From positions 3,811,406 through 3,875,405 of the forward strand of contig NZ_LR732912.1 in assembly GCF_902506065.1 (NCBI RefSeq): 64,000 nt of DNA, in the 5' to 3' direction. Under the pieces are notes generated by a model. It was not told where the DNA came from. It was given only the letters and a program-made list of their open reading frames with translations, and ran no database searches. Positions 61,187 to 64,000 of this stretch are shown here, one piece after another (position 1 is the first letter of the stretch; each line of letters begins with the position of its first letter). A program made the position numbers and the translations under genes. Source of the DNA: Arthrobacter sp. 9V (lineage in GTDB: Bacteria; Actinomycetota; Actinomycetes; Actinomycetales; Micrococcaceae).

Positions 61187-61897
61187 CTAGGCTGCAGCAA
61201 CCCCGTAGCTCGGCTCGCGCTTCTTGATCCAGCCGACCACCAGCACGGTGATCGGGACGAACAGGAACTCCACGGCGGTCTTGTACACAAAGCCAACCAG
61301 GACGTAGTTCAGGAACGAGCCCGCGTCCGTGATGCCAATGACAGATGCGGCGATGCTGCAGAAGATCAGTGTGTCCACGAATTCGCCCACTACGGACGAG
61401 CCCATCAGGCGTGCCCACAGGGACTTCTCACCAGTGCGGGCCTTCATCTTCACCAGGATCCAGGAATTGATGGTTTGCCCGGCAAGGAATGCAAGCAGTG
61501 AGGCCAGGACAATCTGCGGCACCGGTCCCAGGGCGCCTTCAATAGCAGCTTGCTTGGCGGTGCCGTACTCGTCGTTGAACCCGGGCAGCACGATGATGAT
61601 CCAGTAGCAAAGGGAAGCAAAGACCGAGAGTGCGAACGAGGTAATGATGGCCTTCCGCGCAACTTTGAAGCCATAGACCTCGCTCATCACGTCGCCCAGG
61701 ATGTAGGCGATGGGAAAGAGGAAGAACCCGCCATCCGTGATGATCGGTCCGAGCACTACGCCCTTGGATGCGCCGATGTTGGAAAGGATCAGCACCACGG
61801 CCATGATGGCCAACATGATGCCGAAATAGGGGGAACCGATCGACGCGAAACGCGGCGCGGGCTTGCTCAAAGTACTGGAGCCTGAGGGCGAGGGCAT
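61187..61897 (-). CDS. yhhQ: Queuosine-precursor transporter (YhhQ/VUT family)
   Basis: A 236-residue inner-membrane protein with six helices. Family features are ILSNIGASKGVVLG, FPIAYILGDVMSEVYGFKVARK (seen as YILGDVMSEVYGF), LLAFLAGQTINSWILVKMK and SSVVGEFVDTLIFCSIA. YhhQ/QPTR proteins import preQ0, preQ1 or queuine. With tgt 1.3 kb away and no queC/D/E/F genes in the window, this supports precursor salvage. The true QueD-like gene at 15288 lacks key residues. Start 61897 has no strong ribosome site. Confidence 0.9.
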   Translation of the reverse strand: MPSPSGSSTLSKPAPRFASIGSPYFGIMLAIMAVVLILSNIGASKGVVLGPIITDGGFFLFPIAYILGDVMSEVYGFKVARKAIITSFALSVFASLCYWIIIVLPGFNDEYGTAKQAAIEGALGPVPQIVLASLLAFLAGQTINSWILVKMKARTGEKSLWARLMGSSVVGEFVDTLIFCSIAASVIGITDAGSFLNYVLVGFVYKTAVEFLFVPITVLVVGWIKKREPSYGVAAA

Positions 61898-62013
61898 GGG
61901 TCATCCATTTCGTAGTGGTTTGCGCAGGCCCCTTTTTCGAAAGGGCGCCCCGCTGTATTAGCACTGTGGTTGGTGGGGCATCCGGCCCGGCACCGGTTCC
62001 ATTCTCCCACTGC

Positions 62014-62172
62014 CATCCCTCCTTCACATCCCATCCCCTTTTGAGCATCCCTCCTTCACATCCCATCCCCTGTCGAGCATCCCTCCTTCACATTCCGCGC
62101 CCTTTCGAGCATCCCTCCCTCACATCCCATCCCCTGTCGAGCATCCCTCCTTCACGTCCTGCCATTCCCCAG
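62014..62172. repeat. 32-bp tandem repeat array, about five units
   Basis: Units start at 62014, 62046, 62078, 62110 and 62142 with an exact 32-bp period. The consensus begins CATCCCTCCTTCACATCCC and ends near TGTCGAG. The fifth is partial and degenerate. The array ends 4 bp before the TetR promoter. Related single units lie at 43279 and at 63980. The period is not a multiple of three, and no coding frame runs through it, so the array is non-coding. Confidence 0.9.
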
Positions 62173-62175
62173 TTT

Positions 62176-62222
62176 TTGAACACGTTCAGAAAGCGTGGCA
62201 TACTCATTCTTGAACACGTTCA
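62176..62222 (+). promoter_or_regulatory. TetR promoter with twin operators
   Basis: TTGAAC (62176-62181), 17 nt and CATACT (62199-62204) form the promoter. Two identical sites, TGAACACGTTCA, lie at 62177-62188 (over the -35) and 62211-62222 (just past the start site), 34 bp apart centre to centre. Bound repressor would cover both promoter ends. Confidence 0.8.
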
Positions 62223-62247
62223 AAAACGGATTGAGGAGCAGCAACCG

Positions 62248-62910
62248 ATGGCCGCAAAGAGTGAGCAGACCCGCCAACTGGTGGCCGACGTGGCATTGAA
62301 GATGTTCCGTGAAATCGGCTTCGAAAAAACCACCATGCGAGCCATCGCACAGGAAGCCGGGGTGTCGGTGGGGAACGCCTATTACTACTTCGCCTCCAAG
62401 GACGAGCTCGTCCAGGAGCTGTACATCCAAGTGCAGGACGAGCATGCGGTGATCGCGGCGCAGGCACTCGAAAATGTGCAGGATCTTGCGGGGCGCCTGA
62501 AGGCGGTTCTGCACACAGGAGTGGACGTCATGGCGCCTTACCACCAGTTCGGTTCCGACTTCATCGCGACGGCGATCCGGCCGTCGTCGCCCGTTAACCC
62601 GTTCGGTGAGGCGTCCACCGCCGCCCGCGAGGCTTCGCTCGCGATCTTCAGGTCCGCTGTCGAAGGCTCCTCCCCGGCTGTAGCGAAAAAGCTGCGCGGG
62701 GATCTGCCCGAACTGCTGTGGCTGGCGTACATGGGCGTCGCGCTTTTCTGGGTCTACGACCGCTCCGAAGGACAGCGACGTACACGAAAACTGATCGACG
62801 GCGCCGCCCCCCTCGTGGCCCGCGGCCTGTCCCTCGCGAAAGTCCCGGGCGTCAGCAAAGTCTTCGACGACGTTTTGGGGCTCGTACGCAGCGTCAAGGA
62901 AGACTCGTGA
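62248..62910 (+). CDS. TetR-family regulator, autoregulated
   Basis: A 220-residue repressor. The helix-turn-helix is TTMRAIAQEAGVSVGNAYYYFASKDELV (seen as MRAIAQEAGVSVGNAYYYF). The ligand domain is of the TetR_C type with VDVMAPYHQFGSDFI and LAYMGVALFWVYDRS. GAGGAG lies 10 nt before ATG 62248; longer in-frame reading upstream passes through the repeats and is not coding. Twin operators overlap the promoter, implying tight self-control. Its stop overlaps the next gene's ATG (ATGA), so the epimerase is a probable co-regulated target. Confidence 0.9.
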   Translation: MAAKSEQTRQLVADVALKMFREIGFEKTTMRAIAQEAGVSVGNAYYYFASKDELVQELYIQVQDEHAVIAAQALENVQDLAGRLKAVLHTGVDVMAPYHQFGSDFIATAIRPSSPVNPFGEASTAAREASLAIFRSAVEGSSPAVAKKLRGDLPELLWLAYMGVALFWVYDRSEGQRRTRKLIDGAAPLVARGLSLAKVPGVSKVFDDVLGLVRSVKEDS

Positions 62911-63803
62911 TGCCGCGGACAGTGGTGATCGCGGGGGCCAGTGGATTTATTGGCAGCTACTTCAGACGGCGGTTTCTTGAGGACGGTTGGCAGGTCAGGA
63001 CCGTCGGGCGGGATGCCTCCGCTGATGCGCAATGGCACGACGACGGCGCCATCACCAAGGTGCTGAACGGCGCCGAACTGCTGGTAAACCTTGCCGGACG
63101 GTCCGTGAATTGCCGTTACAACGAGCGGCACCGGCGCGAGATTATGGACTCCCGCGTTCTGACAACGCGGACGCTCGGCCGCGCTGTTGCCGCCTGCGCC
63201 GAACCTCCGAGTACCTGGATCAACTCGAGTACTGGCACTATTTACCGGCACGCTGAAGACGGTCCGCAGTCTGAATCGTCGGGTGAGCTGGGCAGCGGGT
63301 TTTCCGTGGACGTGGCCCGCGCGTGGGAGGCCGAGTTGGCGGCGGCTGACGTGCCTGGTACCCGGAAAGTGCCGCTGCGCATTGCGATCGTGCTCGGTGC
63401 CGGTGGTGTCATGAGCCCTCTGCGGAACCTCGCCCGGCTCGGATTGGGCGGGCATATGGGACCTGGAACGCAAAAGTTCAGCTGGATCCATGTGGAGGAC
63501 CTCTTCCGTTCAGTGCTGTTCGTGCATGAGCATGCTGAGCTGACCGGTCCCGTGAACGCGGCAACGCCTTACCCCGTGGATAACCGCGAACTGATGTCAT
63601 TGGTCCGGCAAAGCATGGGTGTTCCTTTTGGCATTCCGACGCCCGCTTGGCTCCTTGAAGCGGGCGCGGTCCTGATCCGCACGCAGACCGAGTTGGTCCT
63701 CAAAAGCCGATGGGTGGAACCCCGGAAACTGCTCGAGGCCGGCTTCGCGTTTCAGCACCCAACTTTGGCCGGCGCGCTCAACCAGATCGCGGCTACTCGA
63801 TGA
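62910..63803 (+). CDS. TIGR01777-type NAD(P) epimerase/reductase
   Basis: A 297-residue extended SDR. The cofactor motif VVIAGASGFIGSYF is at the N terminus, with VNLAGRSVNCRYNERHRREI (seen as LVNLAGRSVNCRYNE), WINSSTGTIYRH and WIHVEDLFRSV; the C-terminal DUF1731 region has KSRWVEPRKLLEAGFAF. The family is typical of YfcH/SULA-like epimerases, with unknown physiological substrate. It starts at the ATGA overlap with the TetR gene and is translationally coupled to it. Its own stop overlaps another ATG (63800). Confidence 0.9.
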   Translation: MPRTVVIAGASGFIGSYFRRRFLEDGWQVRTVGRDASADAQWHDDGAITKVLNGAELLVNLAGRSVNCRYNERHRREIMDSRVLTTRTLGRAVAACAEPPSTWINSSTGTIYRHAEDGPQSESSGELGSGFSVDVARAWEAELAAADVPGTRKVPLRIAIVLGAGGVMSPLRNLARLGLGGHMGPGTQKFSWIHVEDLFRSVLFVHEHAELTGPVNAATPYPVDNRELMSLVRQSMGVPFGIPTPAWLLEAGAVLIRTQTELVLKSRWVEPRKLLEAGFAFQHPTLAGALNQIAATR

Positions 63804-63997
63804 ACTCGCCTAACCATCCGGCATTCTGGCTTCATCGTCGCCGGAGCCTTGGTGGGAACCCTGGTAGGAGTTACTTTCACGGGTTGGACCATTCACACTT
63901 TGGCCTACATGACACTTCCTGCAGCGCTTGGAGCTGGCATGGCCGACTGGCCGTCTGGAAACTCGTCCTCATCAACGACCATCCCTCCCGCACATAA
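63800..63997 (+). pseudogene. Possible frameshifted small membrane-protein gene
   Basis: An ATG overlapping the epimerase stop opens a 65-codon frame (MNSPNHPAFW...) with unusual composition (many Arg, His, Trp). From about 63831, another forward frame reads FIVAGALVGTLVGVTFTGW, which looks like a real membrane helix but has no start of its own. A single-base change joining the two would give MNSPNHPAFW followed by the helix. A frameshift, a sequencing error or chance are all possible. The region ends in a copy of the CATCCCTCCCGCACAT repeat. Confidence 0.35.
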
Positions 63998-64000
63998 TCA
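63980..64000. repeat. Start of a dispersed 32-bp-type repeat at window edge
   Basis: CATCCCTCCCGCACAT matches the opening of the units at 62014 and 43279. The window ends before the unit is complete, so its length and copy number are unknown. Confidence 0.6.

Noticed and set aside
62014..62172. CRISPR array
   Set aside because: The 32-bp units are directly adjacent, with no unique spacers of constant length and no cas genes nearby.
61915..62247. N-terminal extension of the TetR protein
   Set aside because: The upstream in-frame stretch runs through the 32-bp repeats, promoter and operators, and its composition is not coding; ATG 62248 has a GAGGAG site.

Overview
The window is a gene-dense, high-GC chromosomal segment from an actinobacterium. 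It is most likely an Arthrobacter/Paenarthrobacter-type member of the Micrococcaceae. This is inferred from codon use, the Lhr-Nei2 repair pair, a c-di-AMP riboswitch in front of a secreted transglycosylase-like protein, YcnI, and abundant leaderless promoters. No 16S gene, plasmid replication gene, transposase, phage block or CRISPR array is visible. About 63 protein genes and one tRNA gene were supported.

Layout. 0-3 kb: EamA exporter divergent from a LysR regulator, an iron-box-controlled small protein, and a SixA-type phosphatase. 3-10 kb: an orphan OmpR-type DNA-binding protein, a two-component system, a c-di-AMP riboswitch with a transglycosylase-like wall protein, a GT2-GtrA protein and a TipA-like MerR regulator. 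10-17 kb: PLP decarboxylase, HAD phosphatase, VOC protein, upp/tadA divergent pair, a three-gene MDR-pterin synthase-like-glycosyltransferase operon and tRNA-Ser(CGA). 17-26 kb: SRPBCC protein, YcnI copper-type cluster, DUF4232 lipoprotein, lhr-nei2. 26-31 kb: polysaccharide locus (GH16, cellulose-synthase-like GT2, STAS, GH26). 31-36 kb: LacI-controlled sugar ABC importer without its own ATPase. 36-43 kb: regulator-partner pairs (YczE/MocR, DUF4188/TetR, SRPBCC/ArsR), an RluA-type pseudouridine synthase, macrodomain and DedA proteins. 43-50 kb: ppc, a small membrane protein, an ATP-grasp protein, and an ECF sigma factor fused to its own zinc-finger, membrane and extracytoplasmic parts, divergent from a degenerate GGDEF-like protein. 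50-58 kb: DUF1684, acyl-CoA dehydrogenase/SDR, GH76, and small enzymes. 58-62 kb: tgt and a YhhQ transporter, together a likely queuosine-precursor salvage pair, separated by a repeat-bracketed AbiEi/nuclease-like gene. 62-64 kb: a TetR regulator with twin operators, coupled to an SDR epimerase.

Themes. Many genes start about 6-7 nt after a -10-like hexamer, as expected for leaderless mRNAs. Two divergent gaps of only 21-22 bp hold overlapping -10 elements for both genes. At least four families of short non-coding repeats are present: a 61-bp hairpin pair, a palindromic element at 37981, a 32-bp tandem/dispersed family, and a 19-bp-unit element bracketing one gene. The most promising leads for new biology are the MDR-pterin-GT operon with an altered PTPS metal/catalytic site, the TGT with an unusual substrate-pocket motif next to a queuosine-type transporter, the one-polypeptide sigma/anti-sigma sensor, and the IdeR-box gene of unknown function. 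All functional calls come from reading motifs; no database search was run.
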